NCBI GenBank assembly: GCA_963735005.1
Contig: CAVTJA010000010.1
Coordinates: forward strand, 496,001-560,000
Direction: 5' to 3'
Length of the DNA stretch: 64,000 nt
Source: WTKG01 sp963735005
Lineage (GTDB): Bacteria > Actinomycetota > Actinomycetes > Actinomycetales > Demequinaceae
Every line of letters starts with the position of its first letter. Within the stretch, counting starts at the first letter, position 1. Below are positions 16,198 to 24,922 of the stretch, piece after piece. Below the pieces are notes generated by a model that worked only from the letters and a program-made list of their open reading frames with translations, did no database searches and was not told where the DNA came from. A program made the translations under genes and the position numbers.

Positions 16198-18541
16198 CAC
16201 GCGCCGCACCAAGCTCCTGCGCGATCTGTGGTCGAGCCGCGGCCGGGCTGGACTCGTGGCGGCGTCCATCGCCGTCGGCGCCGGCGCAATCGGCACGGTG
16301 CTTGGCGCATACAGCGTCATCGACCGCGAAATCGCCACCAGCTTCACCTCGACCCAACCGCCCGCCGCCGTCATCTCGATCGCACCAGGGACCATCGAGC
16401 CGGCCGATGCGGAGCGCATCGCAGCGGCGGTCCCCGGGGTATCGGCGGCGGAGTCGCGCCGCGAGGTCCTTGTCCGGATGACGAACGAGCCGGGGTGGCA
16501 GCCGTTGCGGCTCGTCGTGGTCGAGGACTTCTCCGACGTCCGCGTCCAGAGGTTCTTCCCGGAATCCGGCTCCTTCGCTCCCGGCACGGGCGACATCCTG
16601 CTCGAGCGCGCGTCGGTCAAGGAGGTGGAGCTCGCCGTCGGCGACATCTTCGCCGCGAACGCGCCGGGCCAGCCCGCACGCAACCTGACCGTCGTCGGGC
16701 TCACCCACGATCCCGGCCGCACCCCCGCGTGGATGTTCGGAAACGTCGTGGGCTACGTGACGCCGGAGACGGTCACCGAACTCGGGATCCCTGGGCCGCT
16801 CAGCGGTCTCGTGATCGCCACGGAGCCCGGCGCGTCGCGAGACGACAACCGTGCCACCGCAAGCGCCGTCGCGTCCGCGCTCACCACCGCGGGCGCGACA
16901 ATCACCGGCACGGACGTCCCCGTTCCAGGCGAGCACCCCGCCGCCGGCGTCATGCGCACGCTGCTGTACCTGCTTGGCGTGTTCGGGGTGGTCACCCTGC
17001 TCGCGAGCGCGGCGCTGGTCACCACGCTGATCGTGTCCCTCATGAACCAGCAGTCAAAGCAAATCGCGCTCATGAAGGCAGCGGGTGCCACGTCTCGACA
17101 GATCGCGTCGATCTATGTGGGCGCGGTTGCGCTGCTGGCCGTCGTCGGTCTCGCGTTTGGCGTCCCGCTAGGGCTGCTCGGCGCGCGGGGGCTTGTGACG
17201 TTTGCGTTCACGCTGCTCAACCTTGAAGCAGGCAGCTTCGCGCCCGCGGCCTGGGTCTGGCCGGCCCAGGCCGCCGTGGCGCTGCTCGTGCCGCTCGTGG
17301 CTATCGGGATACCCCTGTGGCAGCGATCGCGGGTGCCGGTGCGCGAGGGGCTCTCCCCCGGCAACGACGCGCCCACGAAGCCGGCACGGCTCGCGCGGGC
17401 CCTCTCAGGCCGCGGCCGATCAACGGACCTTGGATTCCGCAACGCGTTCCGACACCCGGGGCGCACGGTCCTTGGCGTTGTCGCGCTGGCGCTGGGCGCC
17501 TCCGCGTTCGCGGTGGCATTCAACACCGGAGCCGCGTGGGACCGCATGGTCAACGACGAGTTCGCCGCCCGAGACTACGCGGTCTCCGTGCGCTTGAGCG
17601 CGCCCACCAAGGAGGCCGCGATCGCCGACGCGCTCGACGCCGCGGACGGCGTCAGCGGCTACGAGCTCTGGAACGTGCAGCCGGGCCGCCTGTCGGCCGA
17701 CGGCGGCGCCTGGGGCGCCGCAGTACCGGTGTTCGTGCCGCCGTCGCCCACCACCGTCATCGACTATCCGCTGGTCGAGGGACGCTGGCTCGACCCCGCC
17801 GACAGCCGGGCGCTTGTCGTCAACCAAGCGCTGACGGATCCGGCCACGCACGCGGGCGACACCGTCTCCCTGAAGATCGGTGGCACGGTCTCCGATTGGA
17901 CTGTCGTGGGCGTCGTCCGCCAGGCCACCGGCGGCCAGGACGGCGTAGCGTACGCCTCGGAGCTGCCGCCGGGCACGTGGCCAGAGGGCGCGGTGAACGC
18001 CGTACTCGTCCAGGGACCCGACGAGCTCGCCGCCCTCGCGGGCACCGAGCAGGCGCTCGGCGACGTTGGCGTGACTGTCTCCGGCGCACTGTCGGCCACC
18101 GACGGACGCGAGTCGCTCGACGACCACCTCTACATCATCATGGGCCTGTTGAGCCTGATGGCGCTGCTGGTTGCCGTCGTCGGCCTCCTTGGCCAAATCG
18201 AGATGACGGGCACGAGTGTGCTCGAGCGGCGCCGCGAGATTGCCGTCGCGCGGACTTTCGGCGCGACCGCCAGGCAGGTGATCGGGATGGTGATCACCGA
18301 GGCGCTTGTGGTTGCGAGTCTCGCGTGGGTCGCCGCCATGGCCGTCGCGGTTCCAGCATCGTGGATCGTCGAGCGGGCGGTGGGCGAGATCTTCCTCAAG
18401 GCTCCGCTCGACCTCACCCTGTCCCCCTTGGCCGCGGCCGTCACGCTGCTTGCAACCCTCGCCGTCGCGGCGGTCTCGGCCGCCGTCCCCGCCCTGGAGG
18501 CGGCGGACACCCCCATTCACGAGTCCATCTCGTACGAGTAA
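16190..18541 (+). CDS. FtsX/MacB-type ABC transporter permease
   Basis: A 783-residue permease. It has an N-terminal membrane helix (residues about 20-40), a large extracellular MacB-like core, a three-helix FtsX domain (about 265-390: QQSKQIALMKAAGATSRQIA), then a second helix, a second core and a last three-helix FtsX domain (ERRREIAVARTFGATARQVI). That is the full two-FtsX-domain architecture of actinobacterial exporters. GTG 16190 sits after GGGAGG and inside the 3' end of the ATPase gene. Transport substrate unknown; lipids, peptides or drugs are typical of the family. Confidence 0.9.
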   Translation: MADTRRTKLLRDLWSSRGRAGLVAASIAVGAGAIGTVLGAYSVIDREIATSFTSTQPPAAVISIAPGTIEPADAERIAAAVPGVSAAESRREVLVRMTNEPGWQPLRLVVVEDFSDVRVQRFFPESGSFAPGTGDILLERASVKEVELAVGDIFAANAPGQPARNLTVVGLTHDPGRTPAWMFGNVVGYVTPETVTELGIPGPLSGLVIATEPGASRDDNRATASAVASALTTAGATITGTDVPVPGEHPAAGVMRTLLYLLGVFGVVTLLASAALVTTLIVSLMNQQSKQIALMKAAGATSRQIASIYVGAVALLAVVGLAFGVPLGLLGARGLVTFAFTLLNLEAGSFAPAAWVWPAQAAVALLVPLVAIGIPLWQRSRVPVREGLSPGNDAPTKPARLARALSGRGRSTDLGFRNAFRHPGRTVLGVVALALGASAFAVAFNTGAAWDRMVNDEFAARDYAVSVRLSAPTKEAAIADALDAADGVSGYELWNVQPGRLSADGGAWGAAVPVFVPPSPTTVIDYPLVEGRWLDPADSRALVVNQALTDPATHAGDTVSLKIGGTVSDWTVVGVVRQATGGQDGVAYASELPPGTWPEGAVNAVLVQGPDELAALAGTEQALGDVGVTVSGALSATDGRESLDDHLYIIMGLLSLMALLVAVVGLLGQIEMTGTSVLERRREIAVARTFGATARQVIGMVITEALVVASLAWVAAMAVAVPASWIVERAVGEIFLKAPLDLTLSPLAAAVTLLATLAVAAVSAAVPALEAADTPIHESISYE

Positions 18542-18562
18542 CACCAATAGAAAGGAAAGATC

Positions 18563-18673
18563 ATGGCTGAAAGGTCGGAGCGCCTCAAGAGGACGCTCAG
18601 CATCCTCACGACAGCGGGCATTGTGCTCGGCATCGTCGCGCTTGGCGCGCTCGCGGTGGTGATGCACACGTGA
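18563..18673 (+). CDS. 36-residue single-helix membrane protein in the ABC operon
   Basis: A very small gene with a good AAAGGAAAG site before ATG 18563. The product has a short basic cytoplasmic start (AERSERLKRT) and one hydrophobic helix of about 22 residues (LSILTTAGIVLGIVALGALAVV), ending MHT. The TGA overlaps the GTG of the next gene (GTGA), which points to real translation. Possibly an accessory or stabilising subunit of the permease; no homologue family is recognised. Confidence 0.65.
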   Translation: MAERSERLKRTLSILTTAGIVLGIVALGALAVVMHT

Positions 18674-18897
18674 GCCGCGTCGTGAGGAATCACATTCTGG
18701 TCGTCACGGGCGTCGTGGTCGCGATAGGCGTCACCATCCACCTCGGTCGGACCGAGTCGGTGGGGTGGGTCGCCGCGATCGCGCTCGTCGCCGGGCACGT
18801 CGCCGCGATCTCCGCCGCGTTGTGGGGCATCGCCAAGGCACGCCGTCGCAGGCGGGCGCGCGCAAGCGAGCCTGAGCCGGCCTCGGCGGAGCGCTAG
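18670..18897 (+). CDS. Small two-helix membrane protein at the end of the ABC operon
   Basis: A 75-residue protein with two hydrophobic helices (residues about 7-25 and 33-54) and a basic tail (KARRRRRARASEPEPASAER). It is translationally coupled to the 36-residue gene by GTGA and closes the TetR-controlled operon. Its stop overlaps that of the convergent peptidase gene by 4 bp. Function unknown. Confidence 0.65.
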   Translation: MSRVVRNHILVVTGVVVAIGVTIHLGRTESVGWVAAIALVAGHVAAISAALWGIAKARRRRRARASEPEPASAER

Positions 18898-19247
18898 CCC
18901 CAACCAAGTTCGTGGAGGCGGTCGTCGTCGATCCCGAAGTGGTGCGCGATCTCGTGCACAACGGTGACGGCGACCTCCTCGCGAACGTGGTCCGCGTCCT
19001 CGCACATGCGCAGCGTGGGGTTCATGTAGATGAAGATGCGGTCGGGCAGCTCGCCAAACCCCCAGTCGCCGCCGCGATCGGTGAGCGCGACGCCGTCGTA
19101 CAGGCCCAGCAGGTCCGGCTCCTCGGGCGGCGGCTCGTCCTCCACGAGGATGACGACGTTGTCCATCAGGCCGGCGAGCTCGTCCGGGATCGTGTCGAGC
19201 GCGTCCTGGACCGTCTGCTCGAAGTCGTCGCGGCTCATGTGCACCAT
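18894..19247 (-). CDS. Minimal zincin-like metallopeptidase family protein
   Basis: A 117-residue protein with the zinc motif HEIAHHFGIDDDRLHELGWG at its C-terminus, i.e. HExxHxxGxxxxxxH-like, and the family segment PDRIFIYMNPTLRMC. This is the actinobacterial minimal metallopeptidase family (formerly DUF1025), almost reduced to the catalytic core. Natural substrates are unknown. I chose ATG 19247 (MVHMSRDDFEQ), the usual N-terminus; a longer frame upstream runs into the tRNA region. Confidence 0.82.
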   Translation of the reverse strand: MVHMSRDDFEQTVQDALDTIPDELAGLMDNVVILVEDEPPPEEPDLLGLYDGVALTDRGGDWGFGELPDRIFIYMNPTLRMCEDADHVREEVAVTVVHEIAHHFGIDDDRLHELGWG

Positions 19248-19338
19248 GGCCCCATTCTCCCGCCCGACTTGGTGATTGGGTGCCAGTGGCCGTATCATTT
19301 CGGGGTCCAAGGCGCGCGGACATTGGGCGCCAGTCAAG

Positions 19339-19411
19339 GCCCCCATCGTCTAGCGGCCTAGGACGCCGCCCTTTCACGGCGGTAGCACGGGTTCGAATCC
19401 CGTTGGGGGTA
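19339..19411 (+). tRNA. tRNA-Glu (anticodon TTC)
   Basis: A full cloverleaf of 73 nt. The acceptor GCCCCCA pairs with TGGGGGT (G-U at the end), the anticodon stem is CCGCC/GGCGG around CTTTCAC with TTC at 19373-19375, and the T-arm is ACGGG-TTCGAAT-CCCGT. No CCA is encoded. Confidence 0.97.
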
Positions 19412-19486
19412 CGAACCTTCCTTCGGGAGACGTTCGATGGTGACCGGCACCGCCGGAACCCATTACAGTAGTGGTTGCTTTATCAA

Positions 19487-19560
19487 GGCCCTGTAGCGCA
19501 GTTGGTTAGCGCGCCGCCCTGTCACGGCGGAGGTCGCGGGTTCAAGTCCCGTCAGGGTCG
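19487..19560 (+). tRNA. tRNA-Asp (anticodon GTC)
   Basis: A 74-nt cloverleaf. The acceptor GGCCCTG pairs with CAGGGTC, the anticodon stem CCGCC/GGCGG encloses CTGTCAC with GTC at 19521-19523, and the T-loop TTCAAGT is standard. The discriminator is G, as expected for Asp. CCA is not encoded. Confidence 0.97.
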
Positions 19561-19603
19561 CGGAATGTCCGCCCGGTCAGCAATGGCCGGGCGTACCGTT
19601 CTA

Positions 19604-19679
19604 GGCTCTGTAGCTCAGTTGGTAGAGCGTTCGACTGAAAATCGAAAGGTCACCGGTTCAACCCCGGTCGGAGCCACCA
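19604..19679 (+). tRNA. tRNA-Phe (anticodon GAA)
   Basis: A 76-nt gene with encoded CCA. The acceptor GGCTCTG pairs with CGGAGCC, the anticodon arm TTCGA/TCGAA encloses CTGAAAA with GAA at 19637-19639, and the T-arm loop is TTCAACC. It is third in a Glu-Asp-Phe cluster and is followed at once by a terminator hairpin. Confidence 0.97.
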
Positions 19680-19681
19680 CC

Positions 19682-19703
19682 GCCCCGCCTCGCGCGGGGC
19701 TTT
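19682..19703 (+). terminator. Rho-independent terminator after the tRNA cluster
   Basis: GCCCCGC and GCGGGGC form a perfect 7-bp stem with the 5-base loop CTCGC, followed by TTTGTGATTT. It lies 3 bp after tRNA-Phe. Confidence 0.75.
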
Positions 19704-19786
19704 GTGATTTCCGGGCTTTGGTCATTCATTTGCGTAAACATGGCACGACGCGGTTGACTAGGGATCAAGGAACCTTTGGAGGGGCC

Positions 19787-20176
19787 ATGCCTGAGTCGTT
19801 GTTCAGCAAGTTCTCGATCGGATCGATCGTGAGCGCGATCGTCGCGCAGGCGACCGCGATGTTGCGGCACGAACTCGAGGTCGCCAAGGCCGAGATCGTC
19901 CGCAAGCTCAAGGGCCTCGGCATCGGCGCGGGATTCGTGAGCTTCGCGCTCGTCTTCATCATGATCTCCGTGGTGTTGCTGGTGATCGCCGGCGTCGCAG
20001 CGCTGACCGAGTACGTGTGGCCGCTGTGGCTGTCCGCGCTTGTGAGCGGCGGCGGCGTGCTGCTGATCGGACTGATCTTCCTGTGGATTGGCGCGGTCAA
20101 GATCAAGCGCAACAAGGATCTGCGGCCCGAGCGCGCCATCAGCGCCATGCGCGCCGCATCTAAGTACTTCGACTAG
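19787..20176 (+). CDS. Actinobacterial holin-X (phage holin superfamily III) membrane protein
   Basis: A 129-residue protein with an amphipathic N-terminus (SIVSAIVAQATAMLRHELEVAKAEIVRK) and two long membrane helices (about residues 46-70 and 76-101), matching the Actinobacterial Holin-X/YqjE-like family in layout. Despite the name it is a chromosomal family with no evidence of a phage role here. GGAGGGG lies just before ATG 19787. It is monocistronic. Confidence 0.75.
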   Translation: MPESLFSKFSIGSIVSAIVAQATAMLRHELEVAKAEIVRKLKGLGIGAGFVSFALVFIMISVVLLVIAGVAALTEYVWPLWLSALVSGGGVLLIGLIFLWIGAVKIKRNKDLRPERAISAMRAASKYFD

Positions 20177-20194
20177 CCGCTCGGGCGCGCACCG

Positions 20195-21142
20195 CTAGGT
20201 GGTGGTGATCGCGCCGGTCTTGGTGGGCTTGCGCTGGGACAGCCACACACCCGTCAGGACGACGGCCGCGCCCACCGGTTCGTACCAGAGCAGCTTCTCG
20301 CCAAGCACGACGATGCCGAGGGCCGTAGCGATGATCGGCACCACATACGTCACCGAGGCGGCGGTGGTCGCGCCGGCGACAGCAATCACCCGCCAGAACA
20401 GCACGTAGGCGAAGCTGGTGCCGAACACGCCAAGCAGGATGAGCGCCCACCACGGCGACAGCCACGAGTAGCCGTCCTGAACGGTGCTGACCTGATCACC
20501 CGAGTCGCGCAGCGGGCTCAACGCGGCGAACGGGAGCAGGATGAGCGCGCTCAGGGCGATCTGGGCGGCAGCGACCGACGTGGACGGCTCTTTGACGCGC
20601 GCCAGGAGCATCCGCGACATTGTCGAGCCAATGCCGTAGAAGGCGGTGGCGGACAGCATCAATACGGCGCCGATGACGCTCAGCTCCTTGGCGTTCCACA
20701 CTCCAAGCAGGACGGCGATGCCGAACACGCCGACGACCAGCCCGAACCACTGCAGCCGCGTGGCCCGCTCGGTGGGGATGAGGAGCGCGACGAACAGCGC
20801 GGTCCACAGTGGCACCGTCGCGTTGAGGAGGCTCGCAAGGATGGACGTGATGTGTTCCTGCGCGGCGGGAATGAGAATGAACGGCGCACCCGACAGCCCC
20901 GCGGCCACGATCGCGATCGCGCCCACCTGCCGCCACGTGAAGCGCGGCATGCGGCGCCTCGCCACCAGGATGCCGGCAAGGACCACCGCCCCGACCGCGA
21001 CACGGCCGAACGCCACCTGGCTGGGCGAGAACTTCTCGAGCGCGACCTCAATGAACAGGAACGACGAGCCCCACGACACGGCCGCGACGAGGAACGGAAA
21101 GATCCACTGCCCGACGCGAACGTCGGACGAGCCGCTGTTCAA
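20195..21142 (-). CDS. EamA family (drug/metabolite transporter superfamily) permease
   Basis: A 315-residue protein with ten predicted membrane helices in two EamA repeats. The first opens with VAAVSWGSSFLFIEVALEKFSP and the second includes YVLFWRVIAVAGATTAASVTYVVP, both typical of RhaT/EamA exporters or importers. Substrate unknown. The start is TTG 21142, which overlaps the TGA of the upstream ogt gene (TTGA), so the two are likely co-translated. Confidence 0.87.
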   Translation of the reverse strand: MNSGSSDVRVGQWIFPFLVAAVSWGSSFLFIEVALEKFSPSQVAFGRVAVGAVVLAGILVARRRMPRFTWRQVGAIAIVAAGLSGAPFILIPAAQEHITSILASLLNATVPLWTALFVALLIPTERATRLQWFGLVVGVFGIAVLLGVWNAKELSVIGAVLMLSATAFYGIGSTMSRMLLARVKEPSTSVAAAQIALSALILLPFAALSPLRDSGDQVSTVQDGYSWLSPWWALILLGVFGTSFAYVLFWRVIAVAGATTAASVTYVVPIIATALGIVVLGEKLLWYEPVGAAVVLTGVWLSQRKPTKTGAITTT

Positions 21143-21654
21143 GCGCGGGTTTCAAACACGACGCCCTCGTGGGCGAGCATCCGACGCTTGAGGTCCACTC
21201 CGTATCCGTAGTTTCCGAGGCCGTCCGACGCCACCACGCGGTGGCACGGCACGAACGGCGCGACGGCGTTCGTGGCGCATGCCTGGCCCGCGGCGCGCGC
21301 GGCCCTTGGGCTACCGGCGCGCTCGGCGAGCTCGCCGTACGTGACGACTTCGCCCGCGGGAACGTCGTGGAGCGCACCCCAGGCGCGCTGCATAAACTCC
21401 CCTCCGGGCTGGCCCACCGCGACGCGCCCGAGGGCGTCGGGTTCTCCGGCTAGCCACGCCTCGACCGCGTCGGCAACCTCGGGATGGTCGCCGGGGATCC
21501 AATCCGCGGCGACCATGTGGGAGGCCGCGACCCGCTGCGGCGCCCCGAATCCAGACAAGCGAACGACGCCATCGGCGTCCGTAGCGAACACGGACAACTC
21601 GCCGAATGGCGTCGTCACAGACGTGAGGATAAGGCGCGGTGTCGAACCAGGCAT
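21139..21654 (-). CDS. ogt: Methylated-DNA--protein-cysteine S-methyltransferase
   Basis: A 171-residue DNA repair protein that takes the alkyl group from O6-methylguanine onto its own cysteine. The active site VPCHRVVASDGLGNYGYG is intact (Cys in PCHR, about residue 137), and the DNA-binding helix with AAGQACATNAVAPF precedes it. It has only the C-terminal catalytic domain plus a short alpha/beta start, as in Ogt. It is first in a two-gene unit with the EamA transporter. Confidence 0.93.
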   Translation of the reverse strand: MPGSTPRLILTSVTTPFGELSVFATDADGVVRLSGFGAPQRVAASHMVAADWIPGDHPEVADAVEAWLAGEPDALGRVAVGQPGGEFMQRAWGALHDVPAGEVVTYGELAERAGSPRAARAAGQACATNAVAPFVPCHRVVASDGLGNYGYGVDLKRRMLAHEGVVFETRA

Positions 21655-21700
21655 ACCCTCAGCGTACGCCCGCGTTCAGACACCACGCGGCCCCCAACAA

Positions 21701-21907
21701 CTACGAGCTCAGGCGCTCTTCCTGGGCTTCGGCGAGCAGCGCCTTGACCTCCGCCTCGCGGAAGCGGCGGTGGCCGCCAAGCGTGCGAATCGAAGACAAC
21801 TTGCCTACCTTGGCCCAGCGCGTCACCGTCTTGGGGTCCACGCGGAAGATGGCGGCCACCTCGCTAGGCGTCAGGAGCTTCTCGGGCTCCGGAATCTGGT
21901 GCGTCAT
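21701..21907 (-). CDS. bldC: BldC family MerR-like transcriptional regulator
   Basis: A 68-residue protein consisting of a single MerR-type DNA-binding domain: LLTPSEVAAIFRVDPKTVTR followed by WAKVGKLSSIRTLGGHRRFR. It is nearly identical in plan to Streptomyces BldC, which binds DNA cooperatively at direct repeats and represses or activates developmental genes. I chose ATG 21907 to match BldC length; TTG 21916 and GTG 21910 are in-frame alternatives. The conserved neighbourhood with DUF3073 and purM is typical of actinobacteria. Confidence 0.92.
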   Translation of the reverse strand: MTHQIPEPEKLLTPSEVAAIFRVDPKTVTRWAKVGKLSSIRTLGGHRRFREAEVKALLAEAQEERLSS

Positions 21908-22121
21908 CACTACCAATCCCTACGTCCATGAGCGTCCGGATTAACGCTCGTACATATGGGACGGGCCATTACCTCGGTTATGACGCGGTTTCGCCATATT
22001 TCCCTTTTAATCTTCTTGGGCGCGATTCGCGGGACCGGCCACCAGCGTTGTATTGTTCACGTGTGGATTCTTGACCAGGGACCGCGATGCGCGTCCCTCC
22101 TGACCCAGGAAGGACGGCGAC

Positions 22122-22337
22122 ATGGGGCGCGGCCGTCAGAAAGCCAAAGACGCGAAGATCGCGCGTCAACTCAAGTACACGACGCACGGAAGCGACCTCC
22201 AGGCGCTTGAGCGCGAGCTCGTGTCGGGCGGGACGCCGCTCGCGGCGCCCGACCCCGAGCCTGTCGAGGACGACGACACCGACGAATACGTCGACCGCTG
22301 GGCCGACGTCGACGACCACGCAGAGGGCTCCCGCTAG
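22122..22337 (+). CDS. DUF3073 domain-containing protein
   Basis: A 71-residue protein starting MGRGRQKAKDAKIARQLKY, the DUF3073 signature, followed by an acidic tail (PVEDDDTDEYVDRWADVDD). The family is restricted to actinobacteria, and lies between bldC and purM in many genomes. Function unknown; the basic start and acidic end suggest a nucleic-acid or ribosome partner, which is inference. AAGGAC precedes ATG 22122. It converges on purM. Confidence 0.88.
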   Translation: MGRGRQKAKDAKIARQLKYTTHGSDLQALERELVSGGTPLAAPDPEPVEDDDTDEYVDRWADVDDHAEGSR

Positions 22338-22352
22338 CGAGCCAGTCCGCGC

Positions 22353-23460
22353 CTAGGCGCGATACGAACCGCTGAGGTAGACGGCGCCGCCGTCGACGCC
22401 CTTCGCCCCGCGCACAGCGTCGGGTGAGGTCGCGCGCCCATCGTCCTCGACGATGTCGCCGAGGCCCCACGCGTGCACGCCTGCGGCCTCACAGAGGTCC
22501 ACGAGGTCGTCGGCCGTGTCCTGCGCGACGATCGCGACCATCCCAACACCTAGGTTGAGCGTGGCCTCGAGGTCCGCCCACGGCACCTTGCCCGCGGTCT
22601 GGATCACCCGGAAGATCGCGGGCACGTCCCAAGCGTCGCGCGCCACGGTCGCCGCAAGCCCCACGGGAATCACCCGCGCGAGGTTCGCGGCAAGCCCGCC
22701 GCCCGTCACATGGGAGTACGCGCGCACGCCCGGGATGCGGCGGGCGCCGTCCAGGCACAGGCGGGCGTAGATGCGGGTGGGCTCGAGCAACTCCTCGCCG
22801 AGCGTGCGGCCGAGGTCGGCGACGTGGTCCTCGAGGGTCCAGCCCGCGTGCGCCACGACGCTGCGGACGAGCGAGTAGCCGTTCGAGTGGAGGCCGGAGG
22901 CCGCGATGGCCACGACGGCGTCGCCTGCGCGCACGCGGTCGGGGCCAAGCAGCTCGTCGGCCTCGACCACGCCGATCGCCGCGCCCGCGACGTCAAAGTC
23001 GTCCTCGTGCATCACTCCGGGGTGCTCGGCAGTCTCTCCGCCTACCAACGCGGTGTCGGCGAGCTCGCAGCCCTCGGCGATGCCGCGCACGATGTCGGCG
23101 ATGCGCTCGGGCACCACCTTGCCGCACGCGATGTAGTCGGTCATGACGAGCGGCTTGGCGCCGCACACGACGATGTCATCGACCACCATCGCGACAAGGT
23201 CGCGGCCGATGGTGTCGTACACCCCGAGCGCCTTCGCGATCTCGATCTTGGTGCCCACGCCGTCGGTCGAGGACGCAAGCAGCGGGCGGCGGTAGTCCTT
23301 GAGCGCCGATGCGTCGAAGAGGCCCGCGAACGCTCCCACACCGCCGAGCACCTCAGGGCCGTGGGTCTTGCGCGACCGCGGCCTTCATGAGCTCCACGGC
23401 CTTGTCGCCCGCGGCGGTGTCGACGCCAGCCGCGGCGTAGGTGAGTCCCTCGTCGGTCAC
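22353..23460 (-). pseudogene. purM: Phosphoribosylformylglycinamidine cyclo-ligase with a frameshift near codon 30
   Basis: PurM (AIR synthetase) closes the imidazole ring in purine synthesis. The start is GTG 23460, overlapping the purF stop (GTGA), and gives TYAAAGVDTAAGDKAVELMK, the normal PurM N-terminus, but the frame then reads AVAQDPRP and stops at 23353. In the +1 frame the sequence continues as THGPEVLGGVGAFAGLFDAS and runs intact to 22353 (STDGVGTK, GGETAEHPG, SHVTGGGLAANLARV). One extra base near 23370 (TTGCGC for TTCGC) explains this. Corrected, the protein would be 368 residues. As purM is normally needed for purine synthesis, a sequence error is as likely as a mutation. Confidence 0.85.
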
Positions 23461-24896
23461 AGGTCCGCCTGCTGGACGGCGAGGAGGTGGCGCGCCTCGA
23501 CGGGTGGCTCGATGGGGTACTTGCCCGTGAAGCAGGCGGTGCACAGGCGGTCGGCGGCCTGCTCGGTCGCGGCGATCATGCCGTGCTCAGACAGGTGGCC
23601 GAGAGAGTCTGCCCCGATCTGCTTGCGAAGCTCGTCGATCGTGTGGCCCACCGCCGCGAGTTCCTCGCGGGTGGCGAAGTCGATGCCGTAGAAGCACGGC
23701 CACTGCACGGGCGGCGCGGAGATCCTGACGTGGACCTCCTTGGCACCGGCGTCGCGCAGCATCGCGACGATCGCGCGCTGGGTGTTGCCGCGCACGATGG
23801 TGTCATCAACGATGATGAGCCGCTTGCCTTCGATGACCTCGCGCAATGGGTTGAGTTTGAGCCGGATGCCCAGCTGCCGCAGCGTCTGCGACGGCTGGAT
23901 GAAGGTGCGACCGACGTAACTGTTCTTGGTGAAGCCCTGCGCGAATGGGATGCCGGACTCCTGCGCGTAGCCGACGGCCGCGGGCGTTCCCGACTCCGGC
24001 ACGGGGACCACGATGTCGGCCTCCACCGGGTGCTCGCGCGCGAGCGTGCGGCCCATCTCGACGCGCGCGGCGTGGACGCTACGGCCGGCGATCGAGGTGT
24101 CGGGGCGCGCAAGGTAGACGTACTCGAACACGCAACCCTTGGGCGTTGCCTCGGCGAAGCGCTCGGAGTGGACGCCCTCGTCGTCGATGATGATCAGCTC
24201 GCCAGGCTCGACCTCGCGTACGAACGTGGCGCCGACGATGTCGAGGGCCGCGGTCTCGGACGCCACCACCCAGCCGGTTTCAAGTTGGCCGATCACGAGC
24301 GGGCGGACGCCGTAGGGGTCGCGCGCGGCATACAGGGCGTGCTCGTCCATGAACACGAACGAGTACGCGCCCTTGAGGTGCGGCATGAGTTCCAGCGCGG
24401 TCTCGGCGAGGGTGTCGTACTCGTCGGAGCCGAGCAGCGCCGTGACGACGGCGGTGTCGGTGCACTTGCCGCCCTTGAGGTCCATGCGCTTGGCGGCGCC
24501 TTCGCGGGCCACGAGCAGCTCTAGCAGCTCCTGGGTGTTGGTGAGGTTGCCGTTGTGGCCCAACGCGACGGTGCCGTGCGCCGTGGGGCCGAGCGTGGGC
24601 TGGGCGTTCGCCCACACGGAGGCGCCTGTGGTCGAGTAGCGCGTGTGGCCCACCGCAATGTGGCCAGTGAGCGCGTCCAGCGCGCCCTCGTCGAACACCT
24701 GCGAGACCAGGCCCATGTCCTTGAACACGAGGATCTTGTCGCCGTTGGAGGTGGCAATGCCGGCGCTCTCCTGGCCGCGGTGCTGGAGCGCGTAGAGCCC
24801 GAAATAGGTGAGCTTGGCGACTTCCTCGCCCGGCGCGAAGACGCCGAACACCCCACACTCGTCCTGGGGCCGCTTGAACTCGTCGTCCGGGTCCAT
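23457..24896 (-). CDS. purF: Amidophosphoribosyltransferase
   Basis: A 479-residue enzyme that commits PRPP to purine synthesis, making phosphoribosylamine with ammonia from glutamine. Residues 1-13 are a propeptide; Cys14 in ECGVFGVF becomes the N-terminal nucleophile of the glutaminase domain, which includes LQHRGQESAGIA and GHNGNLTN. The C-terminal phosphoribosyltransferase domain has the PRPP loop RLIIVDDTIVRGNT. ATG 24896 follows GGACGG; GTG 24923, overlapping the upstream stop, is an alternative. The stop overlaps purM. Confidence 0.95.
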   Translation of the reverse strand: MDPDDEFKRPQDECGVFGVFAPGEEVAKLTYFGLYALQHRGQESAGIATSNGDKILVFKDMGLVSQVFDEGALDALTGHIAVGHTRYSTTGASVWANAQPTLGPTAHGTVALGHNGNLTNTQELLELLVAREGAAKRMDLKGGKCTDTAVVTALLGSDEYDTLAETALELMPHLKGAYSFVFMDEHALYAARDPYGVRPLVIGQLETGWVVASETAALDIVGATFVREVEPGELIIIDDEGVHSERFAEATPKGCVFEYVYLARPDTSIAGRSVHAARVEMGRTLAREHPVEADIVVPVPESGTPAAVGYAQESGIPFAQGFTKNSYVGRTFIQPSQTLRQLGIRLKLNPLREVIEGKRLIIVDDTIVRGNTQRAIVAMLRDAGAKEVHVRISAPPVQWPCFYGIDFATREELAAVGHTIDELRKQIGADSLGHLSEHGMIAATEQAADRLCTACFTGKYPIEPPVEARHLLAVQQADL

Positions 24897-24922
24897 CGAC
24901 AGCCGTCCGTCGCCTCGGCGCA

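Noticed and set aside
19339..19679. tRNA genes as an integration site
   Set aside because: No repeat of a tRNA 3' end and no integrase were seen in the window.
19787..20176. Phage holin pointing to a prophage near the tRNA cluster
   Set aside because: No integrase, capsid or att repeat is present. The holin-X family is a normal chromosomal membrane family in actinobacteria.
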